Notes under the pieces: model-generated
Database searches by the model: none
What the model saw: only the letters and a program-made list of their open reading frames with translations
What the model was told of the DNA's origin: nothing
Assembly (NCBI RefSeq): GCF_001426485.1
Contig: NZ_LMET01000001.1
Coordinates: 2,036,505 to 2,100,504 of the forward strand
Reading direction: 5' to 3'
Source: Aeromicrobium sp. Root472D3
Lineage (GTDB): Bacteria > Actinomycetota > Actinomycetes > Propionibacteriales > Nocardioidaceae
DNA: 64,000 nt
In this document: positions 53,604 through 62,170 of the stretch, in pieces
Layout of the letters: each line of letters starts with the position of its first letter
How positions within the stretch are numbered: the stretch's first letter is position 1
Made by a program: the position numbers and the translations under genes

Positions 53604-56600
53604 TCAACCAGCGACGACTGAGGACACCTTGAACAGGTCGATCGGCATTGGATGGCCAAGGTTCCACGTCACAGCGATAGGACGTTCGCCCACGTGCGAG
53701 CGATACGTCGCTGGTCCGAGGAAGACGTATGGTGCAGTCCCAAATTCGTTGCTCGGCTGCGCGCGCGCAAAAATCAAGACGGTGCTGGTGCCATTGATGT
53801 ACCTCTGACCAGCTGGGGATTGGACGCTCGTGCGCGATTGGGATTCCCAGTGCAACAGCGTCGGACTGATCGGGTAGTCGCGGTACATCGTGGTCGGCGA
53901 GTAATCGGCCTCCGATTTTGTGAACGTCACGAAGAAGGCGTCGACGTTGAGGTCTGACTGGTACAGCACGCCTTCACGGAATGAGTCTGGCTTGCGGTTC
54001 ATCGATACATAGTCAATGCCGGCCAGAACCTCTTCAAGTTGGTAGCTAGCGTGGATGCGCAGAGGTAGGTGAGAGAGCTCGCCACCAAGCTCGGTGGTCT
54101 GGTGTCTTGCGGCGTCAAATGATAAATCCACGACTGTGCTTAGTTCTTCGCGAACAGCCGGCTCCGTACGCAGCGCGTTGAGCCCCTCGTTAAAGGACCT
54201 GTGCCCGCCGCCGCCTCGCCATAGCGAGAAGAAGAGCATTCGCGCAAAGCGCTGCTCTGACTCGGGGAGTTCATCGTATGTAGGTGAGTCGTCCGCGAGA
54301 ATCTGGCGATATGTGGCTGCCCGCTCGCGATCGTCGACGTGAGTGAAGGCTCGAACGCGCTTGAGCAGCTTCTCCTCAATCGCGGATCCGATCTGAGTTT
54401 GAAGCTGAGCATCCCTACGAAGTCGAGTCCATGAGCGGTCGCCTCGGCGAAGAATGTCTGAGAGCTCAAGGCCGGATTCTTCGAGGAAGGTTCTCAAGTC
54501 CTGGTCGCCGTACGATCTCAGCTCGGCGACGATTTGCGCCCACCTGTTTGCGACCTGCGACCTGATGTTGAGCAGGACGATGTCCTGCGACGTCTTGTCG
54601 AGCACGATCTGGCAACCGGATGGCAGGAATGGGAATCCGTGCTCGATGTCGTGTTCGAGCCCCCGACGTGTCTGCCCGGTGAGAGCCCTCAGTTTGAGGT
54701 CCCAACGGAACTCCTTTCGGTGGTAGCCGACGAAGTCCAGGACAGTCAGTACGGCTTTGTCGCGGGTTCGTCGAAGCCCCCTGCCCAGTTGCTGCAAGAA
54801 GATGGTCGCGCTCTCCGTGGGGCGAAGGAACAAGACCGTGTCGACATCGGGCAGATCCAAGCCTTCGTTGAAGAGGTCTGCTGCGAAGAGCACGTTGATC
54901 CGACGCTCGCGAAGGTCGGCCAGCGCCTGCTCGCGTTCGGCGGGCGAGGTTGACCCACTGACAGCGCGCGCCGGGATTCCTGCCGCCTCAAAGGTGTTTG
55001 CCATGAAGTGGGCGTGAGCGACGCTTACGCAGAACCCAAGGGCACGCATTGTGCCGGGGTCTAGGACTTTATCTTTGACCTGCGATAAGACGACTCGTGC
55101 TCGCTGGCCGTTCCCCGTGTACACGTTGTTCAGCTCGGCCTCGTCGTAACGCCCATGCTTCCAGGTAACCTGGCGCAAGTCGGTGTTGTCGGCCACGGCA
55201 AAATAGTGGAATGGGCATAACAGGTCAGCGCTGAGAGCTTCCCAGAGTCGAAGTTCTACAGCTGTCCGTCCCTCGAAGAACGAGCGAACGTCGGCGCCGT
55301 CTGCGCGCTCCGGTGTGGCCGTGAGACCTAACAGCTCGGCTGGGGTGAGGTGGCTAAGTATCTTCCGGTATGTCGACGCCTGGGCGTGATGGAACTCGTC
55401 GATGACAACGACCTTAAACGCGCCCACGGGGATGTTCTCGACGCCGTACGACGTCAAAGACTGGACGCTCGCGAAGACGTGACTCCATCGTTCTGGTCGA
55501 GCCCCACCGACGTACAGCTCGCCGAAGTTCGGGTCCGCGAGCACCTCGCGATACGTGCGGAGGGACTGTTCGAGGATCTCTCTACGGTGCGCGACAAATA
55601 GCAGTGACGGCTGAGTTCCTGACGCCGAGTCACACATAGATCGGTAGTCGAGAGCTGCGACAACAGTCTTTCCTGTGCCTGTTGCGGCAACAATCAGATT
55701 TCGATGGCGATCGTGAAGTGTGCGTTCGGCCTCAAGTGATTCGAGCATCTCGAGCTGGTACGGATAGCCGCGAACTTCCAGCCCAGACAGTGAGATCGTC
55801 ACGCGGCTACGAGTGGTGCGCCCCGACGCCTCGGAGATCGCGTCGTCGAGGCGGTCGCGGTCAGTGTCTGGGTCGTATCGCTCGAAGGACGGATCGTTCC
55901 AGTAGGTCTCGAACGTTGCGCTGAACTTGTCCAAAAGAGTTGAGTTGGCGATACGCGAGAGCCGGACGTTCCACTCCACGCCATCGAGAAGGGCGGCGCG
56001 AGACAGGTTGGAAGAACCGACGTAGGCCGTGTCGAATCCCGTGTCGCGATGAAAGAGCCAAGCCTTGGCGTGAAGCCTCGTGCGTAGCGCGTCGTACTGA
56101 ATGCTCACGTCGGCACCAAGTTCACGAATGAGACGATCTAGCGCTTCACGTTCGGTGGCCCCCATGTAGGTAGTAGTCACGATACGGAAAGGTTTCCCAC
56201 GAGCGCGAAGAATCTTTAACTCTGGCTCGAGTAACCGAACCCCGTGCCATTTGACGAACGCACACAGTAGGTCGACTCGATCTGCAGTCTCGATCTCGGC
56301 ACGGAGTTCCGCTCCGAGAGATGGTTCGCCATGCGCGTTAGTGAGGAGTGCTGCGTCGGAGAGCGGCGTGCGCGGGCGACGGCTCGAAAACGGGATAACG
56401 CCAGGCGCGTCCGGGTAGTTGAGGCGAAGCAGCTGCGTGATGCGAGGGTCTATAGGGTCTTTTTCGCCGGTCAGACTCTCCAAGAGTTCGTGCACAATCG
56501 CAAGACGCTTGTCGGAACTCGTCTCCAATTCGAGGCGCTTGAGCAGCGCCTGCGCCACGTGGCGGGTCAGCACGGCGGGCTGGTCCGCTGAATCGACGGT

Positions 56601-56687
56601 GGCGAGCTCACTCGCAAGCTGTGGTTCTAGTCCGATTGCCGTCCTCAACGAGGTGGTTACCAGCGATTCGTAGATCCCTTCGCGCAT
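53604..56687 (-). CDS. PLD nuclease - SF2 helicase - DUF3427 protein
   Basis: A 1027-residue three-part protein. Residues about 110-290 are a phospholipase D-type nuclease with one HKD motif (LHAKAWLFHRDTG ... AYVGSSNLSR, from about 205). Residues about 310-660 are a superfamily 2 helicase: Walker A AATGTGKT near 333, DEFHH box near 428, motif III GLTATPER, motif VI QQLGRGLRRT. The last third matches the DUF3427 tail (FREGVLYQSDLNVDAFFVTF, YRDYPISPTLLHWESQS). This architecture occurs in bacterial defence islands, but I know of no established mechanism. GC is visibly lower than the flanks (about 60% in one sampled 60-base line). The NERD-helicase gene lies upstream on the same strand. Confidence 0.92.
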   Translation of the reverse strand: MREGIYESLVTTSLRTAIGLEPQLASELATVDSADQPAVLTRHVAQALLKRLELETSSDKRLAIVHELLESLTGEKDPIDPRITQLLRLNYPDAPGVIPFSSRRPRTPLSDAALLTNAHGEPSLGAELRAEIETADRVDLLCAFVKWHGVRLLEPELKILRARGKPFRIVTTTYMGATEREALDRLIRELGADVSIQYDALRTRLHAKAWLFHRDTGFDTAYVGSSNLSRAALLDGVEWNVRLSRIANSTLLDKFSATFETYWNDPSFERYDPDTDRDRLDDAISEASGRTTRSRVTISLSGLEVRGYPYQLEMLESLEAERTLHDRHRNLIVAATGTGKTVVAALDYRSMCDSASGTQPSLLFVAHRREILEQSLRTYREVLADPNFGELYVGGARPERWSHVFASVQSLTSYGVENIPVGAFKVVVIDEFHHAQASTYRKILSHLTPAELLGLTATPERADGADVRSFFEGRTAVELRLWEALSADLLCPFHYFAVADNTDLRQVTWKHGRYDEAELNNVYTGNGQRARVVLSQVKDKVLDPGTMRALGFCVSVAHAHFMANTFEAAGIPARAVSGSTSPAEREQALADLRERRINVLFAADLFNEGLDLPDVDTVLFLRPTESATIFLQQLGRGLRRTRDKAVLTVLDFVGYHRKEFRWDLKLRALTGQTRRGLEHDIEHGFPFLPSGCQIVLDKTSQDIVLLNIRSQVANRWAQIVAELRSYGDQDLRTFLEESGLELSDILRRGDRSWTRLRRDAQLQTQIGSAIEEKLLKRVRAFTHVDDRERAATYRQILADDSPTYDELPESEQRFARMLFFSLWRGGGGHRSFNEGLNALRTEPAVREELSTVVDLSFDAARHQTTELGGELSHLPLRIHASYQLEEVLAGIDYVSMNRKPDSFREGVLYQSDLNVDAFFVTFTKSEADYSPTTMYRDYPISPTLLHWESQSRTSVQSPAGQRYINGTSTVLIFARAQPSNEFGTAPYVFLGPATYRSHVGERPIAVTWNLGHPMPIDLFKVSSVVAG

Positions 56688-57082
56688 GCAAGTCAGCTTG
56701 TCATCTCAAAGGGTCGTTAGGTGCCAACAGGCAGCTCAAGTAGCCGATTTCTGAGCGTTCCTGACTCGGGAGACTGCCCGTGTTCAAGAACCTCGAACCA
56801 AGGTCGAAGCGGTCGTCTTTGACTCGCTCGCTGAAGCCGCACGCGTGATGGCTAGACGACGGATTGGCCGGGTTCCTCGTAGGTGAAGGGAATCTCCTAG
56901 CATCGAAGTTGAAGGCGAAGACTGCTGCAAAGGCAAGAAGATCGAACTTGAGTCGCGTGCCCATTATTCGCGACGCACGACTTCCGTTACTTAGTCTCGC
57001 AACCCTCGGCGCAGGCAGAGTCGATTTCGGGAGGGACTGGACGGCGATTGGCCGGCTTCGTCCTGTCGCGGTGCGTGCGCGG
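56688..57082. other. 395-bp intergenic region between the two island genes
   Basis: No convincing gene is visible. One open frame on the minus strand (56964-56701, 87 residues, starting MGTRLKFDLLAFAAVFAFNF) has no ribosome-binding site and no recognisable family; it may be a decayed gene or chance. No terminator hairpin was found, so the two helicase genes may share a transcript or the second may have its own promoter here. Confidence 0.4.
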
Positions 57083-59176
57083 TTAGTCCAGATAGCCGAG
57101 CCATAGTGTGTCGCGAGCTCTCGTCATAGCGACATACCATTCGCGTCGCTCGATCTCGCAGCGCTCAGCGTAAGCACTGTCGGTCTCTGCATGAAAGCGC
57201 CTAGGGGGTTGATGCGACAGACCCGGAACGAAGACGACTTTGAACTCGAGACCCTTGGCTCGTTTCACCGTTCCGACCTTGACCTGGTCGGAAGCGACTC
57301 CGTCGTAATCGGTCAGGTCGCGGCAGGGGATCGACGCACGATGCATCACGGCGCGCAAGGCGTCGACGTCTGCGCGACGACGAGCCAGGACGACCATGTC
57401 ACCCCAGGCGGTCCCTGCGCCATGGGTACGTCTGAGTGCCTCGACGAGCCTGTTGTGGAGGTCGACTCTGCCGGACGCAATGACCGCCGTGGGCACCGCT
57501 CCGACGCGCGACGGAAGCTCGTCGGCGACCGGAGCCTGAGCCTCGTCGTCGAGGTCGTTGAAGACGTCACCGTCGACGAGTCGGCGAGCCTCGGCGACAA
57601 TTTCGCGTGTGTTCCGGTAGTTCAAGCGAAGGACGGTCGAGCGTCCCGTCACGTTGATCCCTGCCTCCGACAGGGTGAAGCCTCCTGGATATACCGACTG
57701 CTGACCATCGCCCATGATGAGGAACTGGTGCGTCGCGTGACCGGCCAACTCGTGCAAGAACTTCAGCGAGATTAGGTTGAGATCCTGCACCTCGTCGACG
57801 ATGACACCTCCGTAGCGAAACAGGTCCGGGTACCGCTGCACCGCGAGCCGTGCGTCGAGAATGAGGTCGTTGAAGTCACGGACGCCGCGCAACTCCAGTT
57901 CGGCCTCGTACGTGGCGAATAGGTCCCACATGAACTTGCGATCTTCCAGCCGCATAGGCGTTTTCCGTCCAACCCGCGTCAGGTTTTCGTATTGACCGAA
58001 CTCGGTAATCCCGCGCCCCTTGAGAACGTAGTTGATCTCGTCTTTCCAGTAGTTAGCGTTCTCATTGAGGCCGCGTAAGTGGCCTGCCGCACCCGAAGTG
58101 ATCCAGGCCCTGCCGAAGGCGGCATCGGCCTTGTCGGCGCTGACCGACGACGCCATCCCAGCCTTCTCGAGACATTGCCGAGCCAGCTTGTGGACTCCGA
58201 TGAACTCGATGTTCTGCGATGCGCTGGCCGACAGGCGGCGAGCCAGCGATGACAGGACGATGGGCAGCGTCTTGACGAAGCTCACGAACAGCACCGGGTC
58301 TCTCGAACGCTGAGCAAGATAGACGGCCCGGTGTAGCCCGACGACCGACTTGCCCGTCCCAGCCGGCCCGCGAAGCCGCGATGGTCCGTTGACCTGCTTG
58401 CATATCAGCTGGTTCTGTTCGGGGTGGAGGAATGTCATCCACGACTCGATCGGTTTGGCCAGGGCCGAATCCAGCAGTGCAGCAGTGAGGTCTCCGACTC
58501 CGGGCAGGGCATCCTGCGTGGGTGGTCTCTCGGTGGCAGCCGCGAGATGCCGGGGTTTCGGTCGGCGACGCGACAAGGACGGGAGTGGAAGGCCGATCTC
58601 GACCTCTGGGCATGCCGCGCCGATCAGGTCAGCGATCAGTAGGACCTGTTCGGACGTGAGCCGGACCGGCAGACGCAGCAACCACTGGACAACATTTCGG
58701 TCCCCCAAGATCGTCAGCGGTCCTGAGGCTTCTACAAGGTCACGGTCAGTAAACACCCAGACAGGCGAGATCGCGCTGACGGCCAAGCCGGTCGACGCCA
58801 CAGTCTCGGCTATTACATCTATGAGGCGGCAGTAGCCTGTCACCTCGTCGTCGACGCATTCTTGCCCGCGGAACAATGACCCCTTGAGAAGGCCGAGCTC
58901 AGCCCAGTGCTTGGCATCCAGCAGCACGATGCCTCCGGGTCCGACGAGGATGAAGTCGATGTTGGCGCGCTTGGACCCCGGCCACCGACGATCCTCTAAC
59001 ACGACCCATCCGTGGTCCATTAGGGGGCGGATAAGTGCTGCAGTGCTCGATTCCGACAGCGCGGCTGTGAGGTAGTTGCGCGCCTCCTTCATCTTTAGCT
59101 CGCGAAGCTCGAAGAGCGCGTCGGCCTCTGCGATGAGGCGATCGCCGTTAAAGCGCGCAGAAGCTCCAGCAACCAT
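57083..59176 (-). CDS. NERD-domain UvrD/Rep-type helicase
   Basis: A 697-residue protein. Residues about 45-160 are a NERD nuclease-like domain with the restriction-type core IDFILVGPGGIVLLDAKHW (Asp, Asp-x-Lys). After a basic linker (SLSRRRPKPRHLA) comes a superfamily 1 UvrD-like helicase: Walker A GPAGTGKS near 269, motif II VDEVQDL near 459, motif IV LRLNYRNTREIV, motif V-VI GTVKRAKGLEFKVVFVPG and YVAMTRARDTLW. A nuclease joined to a 3'-5' helicase suggests attack on or repair of DNA ends. ATG at 59176; a later ATG at about 59095 is possible. First gene of the island pair. Confidence 0.93.
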   Translation of the reverse strand: MVAGASARFNGDRLIAEADALFELRELKMKEARNYLTAALSESSTAALIRPLMDHGWVVLEDRRWPGSKRANIDFILVGPGGIVLLDAKHWAELGLLKGSLFRGQECVDDEVTGYCRLIDVIAETVASTGLAVSAISPVWVFTDRDLVEASGPLTILGDRNVVQWLLRLPVRLTSEQVLLIADLIGAACPEVEIGLPLPSLSRRRPKPRHLAAATERPPTQDALPGVGDLTAALLDSALAKPIESWMTFLHPEQNQLICKQVNGPSRLRGPAGTGKSVVGLHRAVYLAQRSRDPVLFVSFVKTLPIVLSSLARRLSASASQNIEFIGVHKLARQCLEKAGMASSVSADKADAAFGRAWITSGAAGHLRGLNENANYWKDEINYVLKGRGITEFGQYENLTRVGRKTPMRLEDRKFMWDLFATYEAELELRGVRDFNDLILDARLAVQRYPDLFRYGGVIVDEVQDLNLISLKFLHELAGHATHQFLIMGDGQQSVYPGGFTLSEAGINVTGRSTVLRLNYRNTREIVAEARRLVDGDVFNDLDDEAQAPVADELPSRVGAVPTAVIASGRVDLHNRLVEALRRTHGAGTAWGDMVVLARRRADVDALRAVMHRASIPCRDLTDYDGVASDQVKVGTVKRAKGLEFKVVFVPGLSHQPPRRFHAETDSAYAERCEIERREWYVAMTRARDTLWLGYLD

Positions 59177-59324
59177 CGTGGCTCTCTTCTCCCATAGAGG
59201 CTCGGACAGGTTGTCGAAATTGAATCACCTCAGGGAGGCATTCGTACAAGATTTGCGCAATTGGACGGCAACGACGTCGATCTACTCAAAGAGCAGTTCA
59301 GCGCGAGTAAACGTTGCCGGCGCC

Positions 59325-59429
59325 GTGAGCATCGAGCGTCCGATGGACGGCCACCGGGTCGACGAGCAGTATGAGTGGTTGCGCGAGAGCGTGCTCCAAC
59401 ACCTCGCGGACGACGATGAGACGGCGTGA
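59325..59429 (+). pseudogene. possible C-terminal fragment at the island edge
   Basis: From GTG at 59325 a 34-residue stretch (VSIERPMDGHRVDEQYEWLR, then ESVLQHLADDDETA) reads like a real, acidic protein end. The frame is open further upstream to about 59220 but without a protein-like start and into the promoter of the opposite gene. It may be what remains of a gene cut by the arrival of the island, or a very small gene. The rest of 59177-59575 shows the minus-strand promoter and nothing else recognisable. Confidence 0.35.
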
Positions 59430-59575
59430 CCCGGCACGCTGACGCGGCGGAGGCTCTCCCGACGAGGTCCGGGTGGGATGGGACACCACGACGTCGGGAT
59501 GAGATCGGGCGGCTGGCGGGTTGTCACTCAGTAGGCGGCGTCAGTTGGCGGCGCCGACGCGATGAAGGGTGTTCC

Positions 59576-60556
59576 ATGTCTGTGCCGGTTTCCATCCTCG
59601 ACCTCGCCACCGTCGGCAAGAACCAGACGATCGCCGAGTCCTTGGCCGGCAGCGTCGCCTTGGCGCAGACGGCGGAACGAGTGGGCTACCAGCGGGTCTG
59701 GTACGCCGAGCACCACAACATGGCGTCCATCGCCTCGTCCGCGACCTCGGTGCTGATCGCGCACGTCGCCGCTCACACCAGCACCATCCGGCTCGGCTCG
59801 GGAGGCGTGATGCTGCCGAACCACTCGCCGCTCACGATCGCCGAGCAGTTCGGCACGTTGGAGACGCTCCACCCCGGCCGGATCGACCTCGGCCTGGGTC
59901 GCGCGCCCGGTAGCGACCAGAACACGATGCACGCCCTGCGCCGCAACGCCGCGTCGTCCGACAGCTTCCCCGAGGACGTCCTCGAGCTGCAGGCCTACCT
60001 GCGCGGTCAGTCGCGCATCCCGGGCGTCTCCGCCTACCCGGGCGCCGGCACGGACGTCCCGCTCTACATCCTCGGCTCGTCGCTGTACGGCGCAGGACTG
60101 GCGGCGGCCCTCGGCCTGCCCTACGCCTTCGCCTCGCACTTCGCGCCGGCCGCCCTGCACGACGCGATCGCGCTGTACCGCAGCGAGTTCAAGCCGTCCG
60201 AGCAGCTCGACAAGCCCCACCTCATGGCTGCGTACAACGTCTTCGCCGCCGACGACCAGGCCTCTGCCGAGCGCCAGCAGCTCGAGGTCGCGCGCAGCCG
60301 CGTGGCACTGCTCGTGCGCCCCGGCACGAAGTACACCGACGAGCAGGCCGACGAGGTGCTCGCGTCCCCGCAGGGCCAGCACCTGCGCGAGATGATGACG
60401 TACAGCGCCGCCGGCACGCCCGACATCGTGGTCAAGCACGTCGAGCAGTTCGTCGACGAGACCGGCATTGATGAGCTCATCGTCACCCACCAGGGCTCGA
60501 CCGTCGACCAGCGGCTGCGCTCGGCCGAGCTGTTCGCCGAGAGCTACGTGGCCTGA
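59576..60556 (+). CDS. LLM class flavin-dependent oxidoreductase
   Basis: A 326-residue luciferase-like monooxygenase of the MsnO8 type. Typical stretches are RVWYAEHHNM, LGSGGVMLPNHSPLTIAEQF, HPGRIDLGLGRAPGSDQ and YPGAGTDVPLYILGSSLYGA. These use FMNH2 (or F420) on unknown small substrates. ATG at 59576 has GAAGGG before it. Back to high GC, so it lies outside the island. The 3' end overlaps the convergent zinc-ribbon gene by 13 bases. Confidence 0.9.
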   Translation: MSVPVSILDLATVGKNQTIAESLAGSVALAQTAERVGYQRVWYAEHHNMASIASSATSVLIAHVAAHTSTIRLGSGGVMLPNHSPLTIAEQFGTLETLHPGRIDLGLGRAPGSDQNTMHALRRNAASSDSFPEDVLELQAYLRGQSRIPGVSAYPGAGTDVPLYILGSSLYGAGLAAALGLPYAFASHFAPAALHDAIALYRSEFKPSEQLDKPHLMAAYNVFAADDQASAERQQLEVARSRVALLVRPGTKYTDEQADEVLASPQGQHLREMMTYSAAGTPDIVVKHVEQFVDETGIDELIVTHQGSTVDQRLRSAELFAESYVA

Positions 60557-60750
60557 GCTTCGCCGGCCGAGTCGGAGTTCGCGCCCGGGCAGTCGGGGTT
60601 CGGGCAGACGTCGACGGCCAGCGTCGGCGTGGGTGCACCCTCGTCGAAGTCGTTGGTCACCCGTGAGTCGACGACCTCGGACTTCAGCTCGGTGCCGCAG
60701 CGAGGGCAATTGGTCGGCCAGTCCACGGGGACGTCAACGTCAGAAGTCAT
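60544..60750 (-). CDS. small zinc-ribbon protein
   Basis: A 68-residue protein with two cysteine pairs, CPRC and CPNPDC, separated by about 30 residues, enough to bind one zinc. The acidic rest gives no family. Such proteins are often adaptors or DNA/RNA-binding. It overlaps the end of the LLM gene on the opposite strand. Confidence 0.7.
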   Translation of the reverse strand: MTSDVDVPVDWPTNCPRCGTELKSEVVDSRVTNDFDEGAPTPTLAVDVCPNPDCPGANSDSAGEAQAT

Positions 60751-60850
60751 GTGACCACGCTACGCGTCCCAGCGCCGACCGCGAGGCGGCGAGGGCGGCG
60801 ACCCGTCGCGGTCGAGACAGCCTGAGCCCGTCCGCCGTTAGTCTGCCGCC

Positions 60851-62170
60851 ATGGATGACGACGCGGCAGTCGCAGCACTGCAGGCCTTGGTGCGGATCCC
60901 CACCGTCAGCGATCGCGACCCCGCGAACGTCGACGTGGCCGCGTTCGACGAGGCGGTGGACGAGCTCGAGCTGCGGTTCCCGCTCGTCCACCAACACCTC
61001 GAGCTGACGCGCGTCGACACGCACGGCCTGCTGTTCCGCTGGATCGGCAGGAGCGACGCCAAGCCGGTCGTCATGATGGCGCACCTGGACGTCGTCGCCG
61101 TAGAGGGCGAGTGGCAGCACCCGGCCTTCGGCGGCGACGTCGTCGACGGCACCATTTGGGGCCGCGGCACGCTGGACGACAAGGGCAGCCTCGTCGGCAT
61201 CTGCGCCGCGGTCGAGCGTCTGCTCGCCGAGGGGTTCGTGCCCGCGCAGGACGTCTGGCTGTCGTTCGGCGGCAACGAGGAGGTCTCCGGCACGTCCGCC
61301 GTCCTCGCGGTCGAAGCACTGAGGGCCAGGGGAGTGCAGCCATGGTTCGTGATCGACGAGGGTGGCGCGATCGCGAGCGAGGCGTTCCCGGGCGTCGCCG
61401 CACCGATCGGCGTCATCGGCGTCACCGAGAAGGGCGTGACGTCGGTCGAGCTGCGGGTCGAGGGACGCGGCGGGCACGCGTCCACCCCCGCGAAGCTCGG
61501 CCCCACGGCCCGCATCGCGCGCGCGATCACCCGCCTCGACAACTCGCCGATGCCCGCCAGCGTCCCCGCCCCGACCGTCGAGCTGTTCCGCCGCATGGGC
61601 GCACACGCCCCGCTCGCACTGCGTCCGATCATGCAGAACGCCGGCCGCGCCAAGCCGCTGCTGACCCGCGCGCTCGTCCTCGCCGGCGCCGAGCCCGCCG
61701 CGATGACCCGCACGACCTTCGCCATCACGACCCTCTCGGGCGCGCCGGCGCTCAACGTCATCGCCGCCACCGCGAAGGCCGGCGTCAACATCCGCATCAT
61801 GGTCGGCGACACCGTGGCCGGCGTGCTCGAGCACGTCCGCAAGGCCGTCGACGACGACCAGGTGCACATCGACGTCGTCGAGCAGAACGAGCCCAGCCCC
61901 GTCTCGCCGATGGACGAGGCGTTCGAGCTGATCGAGGGCACGATCACCGAGATCTTCCCGGACGCCGTCCCGTCGCCGTACGTCATGATGGCCGCCACCG
62001 ACTCGCGCTTCTTCACCGCGATCTGCCCGCGGGTCTACCGCTTCGCGCCGTTCCGCATGACGAAGGCGCAGCGCGAGTCGATCCACTCCTTCGACGAGCA
62101 CCTGGGCGTGGACGCCTTCCTGGACGGCGTCCGCTGGTACCGCCGACTGATCGAGAGGCTCCCCGCATGA
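60851..62170 (+). CDS. M20-family dipeptidase/carboxypeptidase
   Basis: A 439-residue zinc peptidase of the carboxypeptidase S/ArgE-like M20 group. Metal ligands are in MMAHLDVVAV (HxD), GRGTLDDKG (Asp) and GGNEEVSG (catalytic Glu-Glu), with a dimerisation domain (GRGGHASTP). TAGTCT ends six bases before the ATG (leaderless). Its end overlaps the MFS gene (ATGA), suggesting uptake or export of a peptide-like compound linked to its cleavage. Confidence 0.93.
   Translation: MDDDAAVAALQALVRIPTVSDRDPANVDVAAFDEAVDELELRFPLVHQHLELTRVDTHGLLFRWIGRSDAKPVVMMAHLDVVAVEGEWQHPAFGGDVVDGTIWGRGTLDDKGSLVGICAAVERLLAEGFVPAQDVWLSFGGNEEVSGTSAVLAVEALRARGVQPWFVIDEGGAIASEAFPGVAAPIGVIGVTEKGVTSVELRVEGRGGHASTPAKLGPTARIARAITRLDNSPMPASVPAPTVELFRRMGAHAPLALRPIMQNAGRAKPLLTRALVLAGAEPAAMTRTTFAITTLSGAPALNVIAATAKAGVNIRIMVGDTVAGVLEHVRKAVDDDQVHIDVVEQNEPSPVSPMDEAFELIEGTITEIFPDAVPSPYVMMAATDSRFFTAICPRVYRFAPFRMTKAQRESIHSFDEHLGVDAFLDGVRWYRRLIERLPA

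Noticed and set aside
56701-56964. 87-codon minus-strand frame between the helicase genes
   Set aside because: No ribosome-binding site, no recognisable domain and no support from spacing; kept only as a note in the intergenic entry.
53604-59176. Island as a known Gabija, Zorya, BREX or restriction-modification system
   Set aside because: No OLD-type nuclease, ZorA/B motor, BrxZ phosphatase or methylase is present; only the two helicase-nuclease genes are there.
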